DNA of 39,142 nucleotides from Candidatus Baldrarchaeota archaeon (GTDB lineage Archaea > Asgardarchaeota > Baldrarchaeia > Baldrarchaeales > DXJG01). A program made the position numbers and the translations under genes. Location: NCBI GenBank assembly GCA_016840485.1, contig JAEOSG010000005.1:1-39142 (forward strand), written 5' to 3'. Under the pieces are notes generated by a model. That model made no database searches. It worked only from the letters and a program-made list of their open reading frames with translations, and was not told the DNA's origin. Positions 1 to 8,681 of the stretch are shown here, in pieces (position 1 is the first letter of the stretch; the number at the start of each line of letters is the position of its first letter).

Positions 1-107
1 GTGATCTGGTACTATAGTTCTAATTTTTTTACTCAGATTTAAATATTATCACGAACAAAAGTATACGACATAATTTGAAGTGTAGTTATTGAAATGCTTT
101 CCATTTA

Positions 108-1379
108 TTATTCGTATCTTAGAGCTTGTACTGGTTTTAGTTTTGCGGCTCTCCAGGCAGGATATAAACCGAATAAAACACTTACTAAAATGCCGAAAGC
201 TAGTGCTCCAATTAATGTGGTCAGCGTCAAAACTGGAACTATTGTCATGGCAGTTGTACCTGTTGCTTCCATTCCTGGGCGACCTCCAAAACCTGTAAAA
301 CCGAATCTAGAAAATATTCTTGCCATTAAGATTCCAAACCCTATACCCAATGTTGACCCTATCAAACCAATTAAAATAGCTTCGCTTATGAAAATTAACA
401 TAATTGTTCTGTTTTTAGCTCCCAGAGCTTTTAGTATACCTATTTCTCTTGTCCTCTCCATAACCGAAACAATCATAATATTCATTATGCCTATTCCAGC
501 CACCAAAAGAGATATGCCTGCAATTCCAGCTAAAAACATCTCAACCGTTGAGAACACAGTCTCAACAGTATTTAATATGGCTGTAGAAGAAATCACACTA
601 ACTTGACCACCAAAAAGATCTCTAATTTTTTCTGAAGCACCGTTTATCGTTTCCTCTTTACCATCCTTTAGTTGAACAATTATTTGATCACATTTTTCAC
701 CAAAGAGGTCAACAGCAGTGGAAATAGGAATATAAACACTTCTGTCTGAAGGACCACCGAAACCAAAACCACCAATTTTCTCTAAAATTGCAGCAACATG
801 AAAAGTATAGGACACATTCACAGGAATATGGTTCTCTCTAACGGTCCATAATAACTCAACACTATCATTCACTTCACAAATCAGGGTATCATTTTCCCAC
901 GGATCAGCTACTCTGGCGCCCAAAATCACTGTATCATTACTTGGGTTTAAAGGAATTTCGCCTATCTCAGCAGAAAAGGTACTGTAGATTTTCATATATT
1001 CTGTAAAGTTTACTCCAATAATCGTAACCATCTCAGAAATATTTCCAGCCTTTATGTACCCTGCTCTCTGAATAATAGCCACAACAGCTTTTACTTCTGG
1101 AACATTGTTAATTATTTGTTCAGTATCGTTAACCAGCAAGTAAAATCCAGGTTCTATTGTTCCCATTCCCATTTCTGAACGCGGCGTAACAATCAGTGTA
1201 TCAACGGCAAAACCTCTTTGAAGTTGCACAGTTATGGCGTTTTGAAAACCTTGACCAAGAGATAATAGTGCTACAATTGCAGCTATTCCGATAACAACAC
1301 CTAAGGTTGTCAATGCCGCCCTAAGTTTTCTTAAACGAATGGCACCAAAGGCGTATGAAAAAGCATCTGTTAACTTCAT
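108..1379 (-). CDS. MacB/LolC-type (FtsX-fold) ABC transporter permease
   Basis: Membrane subunit of a MacB/LolCDE-type ABC system, which moves lipids, peptides or drugs at the cell surface rather than importing solutes. A first membrane helix near residues 20-45 (around LGVVIGIAAIVALLSLGQG) is followed by a large extracytoplasmic domain (about 50-265), then three helices in the C-terminal third. The family motif VMERTREIGILKALGAK sits after helix 2, and the protein ends in the typical LYPAWRAAKLKPVQALRYE. Its length of 423 aa is normal for a permease without a fused ATPase. The start overlaps the stop of the ATPase gene by 4 bases (ATGA), so the two are translationally coupled. Substrate is not visible; a PadR regulator heads the operon. 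Confidence 0.92.
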   Translation of the reverse strand: MKLTDAFSYAFGAIRLRKLRAALTTLGVVIGIAAIVALLSLGQGFQNAITVQLQRGFAVDTLIVTPRSEMGMGTIEPGFYLLVNDTEQIINNVPEVKAVVAIIQRAGYIKAGNISEMVTIIGVNFTEYMKIYSTFSAEIGEIPLNPSNDTVILGARVADPWENDTLICEVNDSVELLWTVRENHIPVNVSYTFHVAAILEKIGGFGFGGPSDRSVYIPISTAVDLFGEKCDQIIVQLKDGKEETINGASEKIRDLFGGQVSVISSTAILNTVETVFSTVEMFLAGIAGISLLVAGIGIMNIMIVSVMERTREIGILKALGAKNRTIMLIFISEAILIGLIGSTLGIGFGILMARIFSRFGFTGFGGRPGMEATGTTAMTIVPVLTLTTLIGALAFGILVSVLFGLYPAWRAAKLKPVQALRYE

Positions 1380-2056
1380 GTATTTTCCTCCTTTAAAACT
1401 CCATCAACAATATAAACAACTCTCTTAGCCTGATTCGCTACGAACTGATCATGTGTAACAAGAATGATCGTTACACCTTCCTCTTCATTCAACTTTTTCA
1501 CCAATTTCATTATTTCAGCCGCAGTTTTGGAATCTATATTTCCGGTAGGTTCATCCATTAAAAGATATCTAGGATTATTTACCAATGCACGTGCTATAGC
1601 TACACGTTGCTGTTCTCCACCACTTAGCTCCGTAGGTTTATGCTTCATTCTATCTTCCAAACCGACAATCTTCAAAAGTTCCATAGCCCTTTTTCTTCTT
1701 TCAGACTTACTTACACCTGCTATTGTAAGCGGCAGTTCAACATTTTCAAGAGCTGAAAGCCTAGGAATAAGATTGAAAAATTGGAAGACAAAACCAATTT
1801 TACGTCTAAGCTCCGCAAGCTGATCCTCATTCAAAGTTGATATGTCAATTCCATCTATTATCACTTTTCCCTCTGTAGGTTTATCTAAGGCACCTATAAG
1901 GTTAAGTAACGTTGATTTTCCACTCCCTGACGGTCCTAAAACAGCTATGAAATCTCCCGGGTAAACTTTTAAATTTATTCCACGTAAAGCGTGAACAGGA
2001 ACCTTGCCTAGCATATAAGTCTTCTTTAAATTAATTGTTTCAACAACAGGCTTCAT
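1376..2056 (-). CDS. MacB/LolD-type ABC transporter ATP-binding protein
   Basis: ATPase partner of the downstream permease. It shows Walker A GPSGSGKST near residue 42, a Q-loop (FVFQFFNLIPRLSALENVELP), the signature LSGGEQQRVAIARAL, Walker B YLLMDEPTGNID and a switch histidine in ILVTHD. The TGNID variant after Walker B is typical of the MacB/LolD/FtsE class. Length of about 226 aa is normal. I prefer the ATG at 2056 over the in-frame TTG three bases upstream because GGAG, inside the end of the PadR gene, lies 8 nt before it. Second gene of a PadR-ATPase-permease operon. Confidence 0.95.
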   Translation of the reverse strand: MKPVVETINLKKTYMLGKVPVHALRGINLKVYPGDFIAVLGPSGSGKSTLLNLIGALDKPTEGKVIIDGIDISTLNEDQLAELRRKIGFVFQFFNLIPRLSALENVELPLTIAGVSKSERRKRAMELLKIVGLEDRMKHKPTELSGGEQQRVAIARALVNNPRYLLMDEPTGNIDSKTAAEIMKLVKKLNEEEGVTIILVTHDQFVANQAKRVVYIVDGVLKEENT

Positions 2057-2061
2057 CAAAT

Positions 2062-2634
2062 CTACTCCTTAAGCTTTTCATTAATTTTCCTGATTTTATT
2101 AATTAGCTGCTTCAAAGCTTCTTTCAATTCTTTAACAGCTTCACTTGAATACTTGCACTCCAAATTTGCCTTAAATTCAAACAAAACTTGAAAAAGTTCT
2201 TTAAAGGTTTCCCGTAATTCTTTTGTTTTTTCGGAGTAAAGAGAAAGCAAAAGAGGAACCAAAAAAGGCCTGGGAAACGGAGTTGGATGAAGAAAGGGAG
2301 GCTTAAAAGACTCGGATTCTTTTAAAATTTTCTGCTGTCTTTCAAGAAACTTTTTACCCTTTTCAGTGAGGGAATAACGTTTTACACCTTTTTCTTCGGT
2401 GGGTACTTCCTCTATAAAACCTTCGTCTCGCAGCCATGCTAAGAGAGGATAAATTGAACCTGGACTAGGTTTCCAGAGTCCTCCTGTTCTTTTCCAGATC
2501 TCCTCTATAATCTCTGAACCTGACATGGGCTTTTCACCTAAAAGCTTAATGACATATTGACGTAAGAAGCCTTTTGGGATAACTGCGGTATGCCTTATTA
2601 GATGTTTTTTAAACCAAGGAGGCAAGTCAAACAT
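2062..2634 (-). CDS. PadR-family transcriptional regulator
   Basis: PadR winged-helix repressor, first gene of the exporter operon. Residues about 25-100 carry the PadR fold: the MSGSEIIEEIWKRTGG helix, the recognition part SPGSIYPLLAWLRDEGFI, and the wing ending in KRYSLTEKGKKFL. The C-terminal third (about 130-190) is lysine/glutamate-rich and likely a helical dimerisation segment, as in other PadR proteins. PadR proteins commonly repress a neighbouring exporter and themselves and release DNA on binding a small hydrophobic ligand. That role here is inferred from gene order and from the palindrome just upstream (2660-2675). Confidence 0.9.
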   Translation of the reverse strand: MFDLPPWFKKHLIRHTAVIPKGFLRQYVIKLLGEKPMSGSEIIEEIWKRTGGLWKPSPGSIYPLLAWLRDEGFIEEVPTEEKGVKRYSLTEKGKKFLERQQKILKESESFKPPFLHPTPFPRPFLVPLLLSLYSEKTKELRETFKELFQVLFEFKANLECKYSSEAVKELKEALKQLINKIRKINEKLKE

Positions 2635-2659
2635 GACATCACCTTTGACATCAACAATA

Positions 2660-2675
2660 ATATCAAGTTTGATAT
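2660..2675 (-). promoter_or_regulatory. Candidate PadR operator at the promoter of the exporter operon
   Basis: ATATCAAGTTTGATAT is a perfect 7-bp inverted repeat with a 2-bp centre. A second, shorter palindrome TTGACATCAA lies at 2645-2654, and TGACATCA recurs at 2634-2641 and 2646-2653. Reading the minus strand, the TATA-like ATTTATATA (2688-2696) is about 25 nt upstream of 2660-2675, so the palindrome would cover the transcription start. This is a natural place for an autorepressor. The assignment to PadR is inferred. Confidence 0.55.
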
Positions 2676-2771
2676 ATTTAATTTACCTATATAAATGTAT
2701 CCTTTAACACCAAAATCTAATAATTCCCTGTCAATTAATAGAAGTGATAAAAGAAAATTTAGTAATGGTGA

Positions 2772-3750
2772 ATGAAAGTGTCAAAGGAGATTATTAATTA
2801 TTATATTGACGAAATGAAAGACTCCACACTATATAGATCTCTAGCGGAGATCGAAACGAACGAAAATGTAAGGGAGGAGTTATTGAAGCTAAGTTCAATG
2901 GAAAAAGAACATGCAGATTTTTGGAAATTTTTTCTTGAACGTAGAGGAATTAAAGTTAAAGAATTTAAGCCCAGCTTCACCATTGGTTTATATAAGATTT
3001 TAAGGAAGATTTTCGGCCTTGCTTTTACCTCAAAGGTTATGGAAATGGGTGAAGCAAAAACAATTAGAGAATACTACGAGTTTTACCGTAGAACAGATCT
3101 ATCAGAAGAGGAAAAAGAAAAGTTAAAGCAGATAGTTGAAGACGAACTATTACATGAGGATATATTTCACAAAATGGGCAGTAGCGAAAAAATAGAACAC
3201 ATACGTGATGTTTTCCTAGGCATGAATGATGGTCTCGTAGAAATACTTGCAACAGTTGCAGGTTTAACCGGAGCATATAGTGGGAATCCCTATATCTTAG
3301 GAGTTATAGGAAGTATAGTAGGTATTTCAGGCATGCTCTCGATGGCTATAGGAACATACATATCCGTGAAAAACCAGAGACAAGTAAAAGAACAAAAAAT
3401 ATTCGAAAACAGAGTTTTACATGAAGTATTAAACCAAAAAAACGGGTATAGAAGAAACCTTAGAGGATCCCTTAAAAGCTGCATACTACACAGGGCTCTT
3501 CTACCTCCTAGGAACAATCCTAATAGTTTTTCCATTCTTCCTAGGTTTAAACAGCACATACGCGCTCTTAACATCTGCTGGAGCTGCAATAATCGCATGG
3601 ACTATCTCAGGCTTTATAGTAGCGTTAACAAGCGGTTTAAGCGCCACAAGAAAGATATTGGAGATGCTTATAACAGGTCTAGGCGCTGCAACCATAACCT
3701 ACACAATAGGATCCCTAATATCATCTCTCCTAGGAATAAGCATCCTATAG
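2772..3750 (+). CDS. Ferritin-like/VIT1 fusion (MbfA-like iron or manganese transporter), frameshifted
   Basis: N-terminal ferritin-like (erythrin) domain, residues about 5-130, with metal-ligand motifs MEKEHADFW and EDELLHEDIF. It is fused to a VIT1/CCC1 transporter domain starting at EHIRDVFLGMNDGLVEILA. This arrangement is that of membrane-bound ferritin MbfA, which exports iron. The frame breaks at a run of seven A (3436-3442, codon ~222). After that the +1 frame encodes the expected VIT1 C-terminus (GIEETLEDPLKAAYY, then LSATRKILEMLITGLGAA) and stops at TAG 3748-3750. With six A the protein would be about 326 aa and intact. In the unshifted frame the tail is basic and unlike the family, and stops at 3773. 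The cause could be sequencing error, real mutation or slippage on A7. Confidence 0.85.
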
Positions 3751-3855
3751 CCATATTAAGATTTGTTCAGTAATTCTACACAACCTATATTAATCGAAGC
3801 AATGTAAAATACCGTTAATTAAAGCTAACATGTGATTTTGAGGGAATGTGACAAC

Positions 3856-4605
3856 ATGTCAGTTGGACTCGTACAGTTAGGTTTCCTCGCTAGTCTACTG
3901 GCTGGAGCAGCCACAGGTCTAGGCGCTGTGCCTATTTTTTTCCTAAGAAATCTTTCACAACGCACTTTAGATGTTATGTTGGGTTTTGCAGCAGGAGTTA
4001 TGTTAGCCGCTACAGCTTTCAGCCTTTTAATCCCAGCAATCGAGTTAAGCAATGTATGGATGGTTGCAGGAGGTTTCTTAGCTGGAGCAGTATTTGTACA
4101 TTTACTTGACCGATATGTGCCCCATGAGCATTTAATAAGAGGTTTTGAAGGCCATCCAGCCAAACTATCAAAAGTAACTCTTCTAATTTTAGCTATAACC
4201 ATACACAATTTCCCCGAAGGATTAGCTGTCGGAGTCACATTTGGAAGCGGAGATATAGCATCGGGTATGGTCATAGCAATAGCTATAGGCTTACAAAATA
4301 TCCCCGAAGGATCAGCAGTCGCCTTTCCCTTAATTAGAGAGGGTATCAGCCGAAAAAGAGCACTATGGTATGCAACCTTAAGCGGACTGGTTGAACCAAT
4401 AGGAGGTTTAATAGGCGTTCTGGTGGTGTCTCTCATGCACTCATTGCTACCAATAGGTTTGGCTTTTGCGGCTGGTGCTATGACATTTGTGGTAAGCGAT
4501 GAAATGATACCTGAAAGCCACCGTGTGGGCCATGAACGAGAAGCCACCTTCGGTTTTATCATAGGGTTCACAGTGATGATGTTCCTTGACACAATATTCG
4601 GATGA
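3856..4605 (+). CDS. ZIP-family divalent metal transporter (ZupT-like)
   Basis: About eight membrane helices. The two ZIP metal-site motifs are HNFPEGLAVG (helix 4) and QNIPEGSAVA (helix 5), and the end reads SDEMIPESH. ZIP proteins import Zn2+, Fe2+ or Mn2+ down a gradient; the exact metal cannot be read from sequence. I chose ATG 3856, preceded by GAGGG at 3840-3844, over a GTG at 3832, which would add eight polar residues in front of the first helix. It follows the ferritin-VIT1 gene by ~100 bp on the same strand, so uptake and detoxification/export of a metal are encoded side by side. Confidence 0.9.
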   Translation: MSVGLVQLGFLASLLAGAATGLGAVPIFFLRNLSQRTLDVMLGFAAGVMLAATAFSLLIPAIELSNVWMVAGGFLAGAVFVHLLDRYVPHEHLIRGFEGHPAKLSKVTLLILAITIHNFPEGLAVGVTFGSGDIASGMVIAIAIGLQNIPEGSAVAFPLIREGISRKRALWYATLSGLVEPIGGLIGVLVVSLMHSLLPIGLAFAAGAMTFVVSDEMIPESHRVGHEREATFGFIIGFTVMMFLDTIFG

Positions 4606-4642
4606 ACCGTATAAATTAAAATTCCAAAATTTAAAGCCTCTT

Positions 4643-5812
4643 TTAAATGCGTACTAAATGTTCAACTGCCTCCTCTTTACTTTTAGTTTTAACTTTAAGT
4701 AAAAGAAGCGAAGATGGGAAAGATAAGACTCCACAGAGCAAAAAAGGTACAATCGGACTGTAAAACTCCCAAAGGTAACTGCCAATTGTCGATCCTATCG
4801 CAATGGATAGTCCATTAATTGTAGCGGCAACACCTAGAACCGTAGCTCTTATCTGCGTATTAGTTATACTGGACATCAAAGTACCATATGACGTATCACG
4901 TAAAGAAAACACAAAAACAGAGAAAAGCGATAATAAAATCGTTGCAGTCCAAAACGATGTTGAAAATACCCACATGAGAATACTAAAACACGATCCTAGA
5001 ATTGCGATCATGAAACTACGTTTACTTCCAATTTTCTTAATTAGCATCCCACTTGGAAAAGTGTTAAAACACGCAGCAAATTGAGAAATAGAAAACATTA
5101 ATTCAATTTCAAAAAATGACAGTTTAAGTATCCCATCGGCATATAGCGATATGAAGGGGTAAACCATCCCATAAGCTAAGCCAAATATTAGGTAACTCGC
5201 CAAAAAATACATAATATTTCTGTTAACCATTAAAGAAACTCTGCTTGCATCTTCAAATCTCTTTTGCATGGTTTCATGAAGAAATAGAGTTTGAATAGTT
5301 GCACATATCCCACTAATTATTGCACCACTATAAAATACGATCTTATATCCGAAAAGAGGAATAATAAAAGCGCCAATTAAAGGACCTACTGCCCAACTTA
5401 GGTTAATGAAGAATACAAAGGTTGTAAAAGCCATTTCCCAGTCTCTTTTATCAACAGATTCAGCTATCATTGAATTGAAAGAAGGATACTGTACACCATT
5501 AAAAATCCAAAAAACGGTTATAGCTAACGTTGCTATCCACCATATCTGAGTGAGACCCAATAAAATGTAACATGGAATAAACATAAGTGTGGAAATCACA
5601 ATTAAAGTTTTTCTACCTATTTTGTCTCCAAGTAAACCACCTAAAAACTGGGGCGTATACCAACCTACACTTATTGCAGCAAAAGAGATCCCAATAGCAA
5701 TAGTTGATGCCCCCAATTCCTCCAAGTAAAGAGGAACAACCATATACCAGGAACTAGAAACAAGATCAATTAGAAAACTTGTAATTGACAATATAAAGAC
5801 ATTTCTATTCAT
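4643..5812 (-). CDS. Major facilitator superfamily transporter
   Basis: Twelve predicted membrane helices over about 389 aa. The MFS loop 2-3 signature appears as GGLLGDKIGRKTLI, and a related pattern (PSGMLIKKIGSKRSF) sits in the second half, as expected from the internal duplication of this family. The substrate cannot be told. The ATG at 5812 is preferred because GGAAGGG lies 6 nt upstream; an ATG at 5833 would add seven residues. Convergent with the ZIP gene and divergent from sufC; no obvious operon partner. Confidence 0.85.
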   Translation of the reverse strand: MNRNVFILSITSFLIDLVSSSWYMVVPLYLEELGASTIAIGISFAAISVGWYTPQFLGGLLGDKIGRKTLIVISTLMFIPCYILLGLTQIWWIATLAITVFWIFNGVQYPSFNSMIAESVDKRDWEMAFTTFVFFINLSWAVGPLIGAFIIPLFGYKIVFYSGAIISGICATIQTLFLHETMQKRFEDASRVSLMVNRNIMYFLASYLIFGLAYGMVYPFISLYADGILKLSFFEIELMFSISQFAACFNTFPSGMLIKKIGSKRSFMIAILGSCFSILMWVFSTSFWTATILLSLFSVFVFSLRDTSYGTLMSSITNTQIRATVLGVAATINGLSIAIGSTIGSYLWEFYSPIVPFLLCGVLSFPSSLLLLKVKTKSKEEAVEHLVRI

Positions 5813-6103
5813 AGTGTCCCTTCCAATAGGCATTTCTTCCTAATTTAAGATCACAATATTTCGAATTACAACGTCATAAATATTATCTTTCAAATTTGTA
5901 TCCCAAAGTTAACTTCAACATATTTTGCAAACTGATTTATAAACTCTATTCTAATTCGATTTTGAATATGCTATCGGGTACTTGGGTTTAAGAAAAAGTT
6001 AGCGAGATGTTTAAATTCCAACACCATTTAAGTACTCTCGCAAACGTCAAGTTACTGTTAAGTAAATTGTTTACAGTTTTACAAACGTGCCAGAGGTATT
6101 AAA

Positions 6104-6865
6104 ATGCTCAAAATAGAAAACATTACCGTTGAGTATCACGGCAAAGAAATATTAAAGAATATAGACTTGGAAATAGAAAAAGGAACTATACATGCCCTCC
6201 TTGGGCCAAACGCCGCAGGTAAATCTACATTAGCAAAGGTTATAATGGGTTTTCCACAGTATAAGGTTACTTCTGGAACCATATATTTTGAAGGCAAGGA
6301 CATAACACATTATTCAATGGAAGAAAGAGTTAAACTTGGAATCACAATGATTTTTCAAGACCCACCTGCTATTAAAAATGTAAAATTAAAAGAACTGCTC
6401 GGAAAAATTTCTAAAGTTCCAATAGATGAACTGTTAGGAAAGATAAAGCTAAACAATATGGTAGAGGAACTCCTTGATCGAGAAGTTAATGTAAACTTCT
6501 CTGGAGGGGAAAAGAAACTATCTGAACTTCTACAAGTCTTATCGCTAAAACCAAAATTTTTAATTTTAGACGAATTAGATTCTGGGCTTGATCTAGTGAA
6601 TTTGAGAAAGATAACTTTTCTAATAAAGGACGAATTCCTCAATAGTGAAACCTCTCTTCTAATAATAACCCACCGTGGAGAAATTTTACATTTCCTTGAG
6701 CCTCATGTCGCTCATGTTATGGTAGATGGGGAAATTGTTTGTTCAGGTGATTGGAGATATGTCTGGAAGGTTATCACAACCGAAGGATATGAAAAATGCC
6801 GCGAATGTAGAGGAAGAATACCACTATTTGCAAAGAGATCATCAAGTGAACATTCTTCCAGTTGA
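6104..6865 (+). CDS. sufC: SufC, Fe-S cluster assembly ATPase
   Basis: Cytoplasmic ABC-type ATPase that energises the SufBC Fe-S scaffold. Motifs: Walker A GPNAAGKST (residue ~34), the SufC-specific QDPPAIKNVKLKELL, signature NFSGGEKKLSELLQ, Walker B FLILDELDSGLDLV and the histidine loop LLIITHRGEIL. DELDSGLD is the SufC-type Walker B. RBS AGAGG lies 7 nt before the ATG, and a TATA-like GTTTAAATT is at about 6009. The end (GYEKCRECRG) resembles other archaeal SufC proteins, but its final serine-rich residues overlap the start of sufB by 77 nt, longer than usual. Confidence 0.93.
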   Translation: MLKIENITVEYHGKEILKNIDLEIEKGTIHALLGPNAAGKSTLAKVIMGFPQYKVTSGTIYFEGKDITHYSMEERVKLGITMIFQDPPAIKNVKLKELLGKISKVPIDELLGKIKLNNMVEELLDREVNVNFSGGEKKLSELLQVLSLKPKFLILDELDSGLDLVNLRKITFLIKDEFLNSETSLLIITHRGEILHFLEPHVAHVMVDGEIVCSGDWRYVWKVITTEGYEKCRECRGRIPLFAKRSSSEHSSS

Positions 6866-7703
6866 AAATGTTGAACTTCTTAAAATAACAGACGCAATCA
6901 AAAAATATCCTTGGATAAAAGAACATATTCCTAAACCCGTTGAAGGCTACTTCATGTGGATCAAAGAAACTATAAAAATTCCTCTTTCCGGATGTTTTCT
7001 AATTGCAAGCCCAAGGACAAAGCAGAAACCAGCAAATCTCCTAATTCTCGAGGAAAATGTTAAAGCAACCCTGAGAACAATTTGCGCCGCAGAACTCCCG
7101 GACTTAGCAGGTAGCCATACCGGTTTCACTAAAATCATATTGAAAGAGAAATCGCAATTAAACATCGAACATGTACACAGATGGGGTAAAAGAGACACCG
7201 TAATAACTAGTTTAAATGTTCTGCTTCACCCCCATGCACGTCTTAAATACGATTATCGAAGCCTAGAAGCTCCCAAAAAACTAAGTATAATCACAAAAGC
7301 GGAACTACTTGATAACGCGTCATTTAGCCTTACCACGGCAGTAGACGCAGAAAACAGCAATATTACCACAAAAGAAGTTTTCAGCCTAACTGGAGCTAAA
7401 AGTCGCGGTGAAATAAAATTAAGATTTGTGGGAAGAGACAATAGCTATGTGAAAGCTTTAAGTAAAATTTTAGGGTTTGGAAACGAAGCAGTTGGACATC
7501 TAGATTGTCAAGGCCTTCTTTTAAGTGATTCTTCCTACATAGATTTGATACCAGAACTCGTTAGCAGAAACAAAACCGTAATGTTAACACATGAAGCATC
7601 AATAGGAAGAATCTCCGAAGAAGTACTACTATATCTTAGAAGCAGAGGACTAACAGAAGAGGAAGCCATAAACCTAATAGTAACAGGATTCCTAACAAAA
7701 TAA
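6789..7703 (+). CDS. sufB: SufB/SufD-family Fe-S scaffold protein
   Basis: Partner of SufC. Archaea often use a minimal SufBC pair in which SufB carries the nascent cluster. Recognisable blocks: EEEYHYLQRDHQVN near the N-terminus, then the beta-helix core with GSHTGFTKIILKEKSQLNIEHVHRW, the block GHLDCQGLLLSDSSYIDLIP, and the family end LTHEASIGRISEEVLLYLRS. Only about 304 aa follow ATG 6789, so the extra N-terminal ~75 residues of many SufB proteins (including the KPAxYGxDID segment) are missing, making it SufD-like in size. A start at GTG/ATG 6726 is possible but would overlap sufC by 140 nt. No SufS or SufU gene is nearby. Confidence 0.88.
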   Translation: MKNAANVEEEYHYLQRDHQVNILPVENVELLKITDAIKKYPWIKEHIPKPVEGYFMWIKETIKIPLSGCFLIASPRTKQKPANLLILEENVKATLRTICAAELPDLAGSHTGFTKIILKEKSQLNIEHVHRWGKRDTVITSLNVLLHPHARLKYDYRSLEAPKKLSIITKAELLDNASFSLTTAVDAENSNITTKEVFSLTGAKSRGEIKLRFVGRDNSYVKALSKILGFGNEAVGHLDCQGLLLSDSSYIDLIPELVSRNKTVMLTHEASIGRISEEVLLYLRSRGLTEEEAINLIVTGFLTK

Positions 7704-7910
7704 AAATTCTCTCTCATATTCATCAGGTTAATGTCTTTAAAAGAAATCTTACCTTTACATTAAAATTTAACAACAATTTATAGCTCACACATGTTTTGAG
7801 TCATTCAAAATCAATACCACTTTTATTCATAAAAGGTAAACAGTTATAATTATCATTGAGCAATATAGCTATAGAATTTAATTATCTTGGTGTCAAGTGG
7901 AGTTGATTAA

Positions 7911-8657
7911 ATGTCCAGTATTTCTGACCTTTTATTATCTCTAAAAAAGAACAAAGCAACCCTAACAGAGTTGAAAGAAGCCTTTAACCGCAACATAGAC
8001 ATAATTAGCCGAGACATAGATTCATTAACCGAGCGATTAGAACGCTTAAAAAATAAACTCATCGAAAAGCAAAATATCGAAGAAGAAAAAGAAAAAATAG
8101 TATCAGAATTGGAAGCTGCTATTTCCAGCCTAGAAAGCGAAAAATCACAAGCCGAAAACAAACTTTCAGAACTTAAAGAAAATGAGATCCAGTTTAACCA
8201 ACAGTTAAAGGAGTTAGAGACAGAACTTACCAAGATCAGGGAAGAAATAAGCAGCGTAAAGGAAAATATTTTCAGCCTTGAGCAAGCCTGCAAGGAAAAA
8301 GAAGACGAGATAGCTAAATTGGAAAAAGAGATTGAGAACATAAAAATGGAGCATGATAAAGCAATAGCTTCTCTGAGATCATCTTATGAAGAGGAATCAA
8401 ATAAGTTAAATGAGTTAAAAGCAAAATATTCCGCCTTAAAATTTCTAATAAGGAAAGACATCTTGGATATACCAGAATTAAAGGTAATTAGGGTAATAAA
8501 AGATCAGAAAACCACATCAATCAGTTTCATTGAGAAAAGTACATCGCTAAAAACCTCTTTCATTCAACATGTCATCAGAGGCTTAGTTGAAAGAGGAGTT
8601 ATAGAGTTTAATCCAAATACAGGTGAAATAAAAACTTTAAAAGAAATTAAAATCTAG
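7911..8657 (+). CDS. Coiled-coil protein with C-terminal winged-helix-like domain (paralogue 1)
   Basis: Not a family I can name. Residues ~15-165 are an almost unbroken heptad-like run rich in E, K, L and S, predicting a long coiled coil. Residues ~175-248 are globular: LKFLIRKDILDIPELKVIRVI, a helix-turn-helix-like SLKTSFIQHVIRGLVERGVI, and a two-strand wing FNPNTGEIKTL. The downstream gene has the same architecture and alignable ends, so the two are tandem duplicates. The combination suggests a DNA-associated or scaffold protein, perhaps a heterodimer with its neighbour; this is inference. A weak GGAG precedes the ATG. Confidence 0.8.
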   Translation: MSSISDLLLSLKKNKATLTELKEAFNRNIDIISRDIDSLTERLERLKNKLIEKQNIEEEKEKIVSELEAAISSLESEKSQAENKLSELKENEIQFNQQLKELETELTKIREEISSVKENIFSLEQACKEKEDEIAKLEKEIENIKMEHDKAIASLRSSYEEESNKLNELKAKYSALKFLIRKDILDIPELKVIRVIKDQKTTSISFIEKSTSLKTSFIQHVIRGLVERGVIEFNPNTGEIKTLKEIKI

Positions 8658-8681
8658 TGTAAAAGATGAGGGGGAGCTATT

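Noticed and set aside
1-107. Window edge, possible end of another gene
   Set aside because: No open frame with family features can be followed into the edge; only AT-rich spacer after the permease stop.
3673-3928. ACAGGTCTAGGCGCTG occurs at 3673-3688 and 3913-3928
   Set aside because: Both copies encode TGLGA-type helix segments in two unrelated transporters; two short copies in coding sequence are best taken as chance.
3825-4592. A long open frame on the minus strand opposite the ZIP transporter
   Set aside because: It lies exactly antisense to a gene with clear ZIP motifs, has a basic low-complexity protein, no RBS and no family features.
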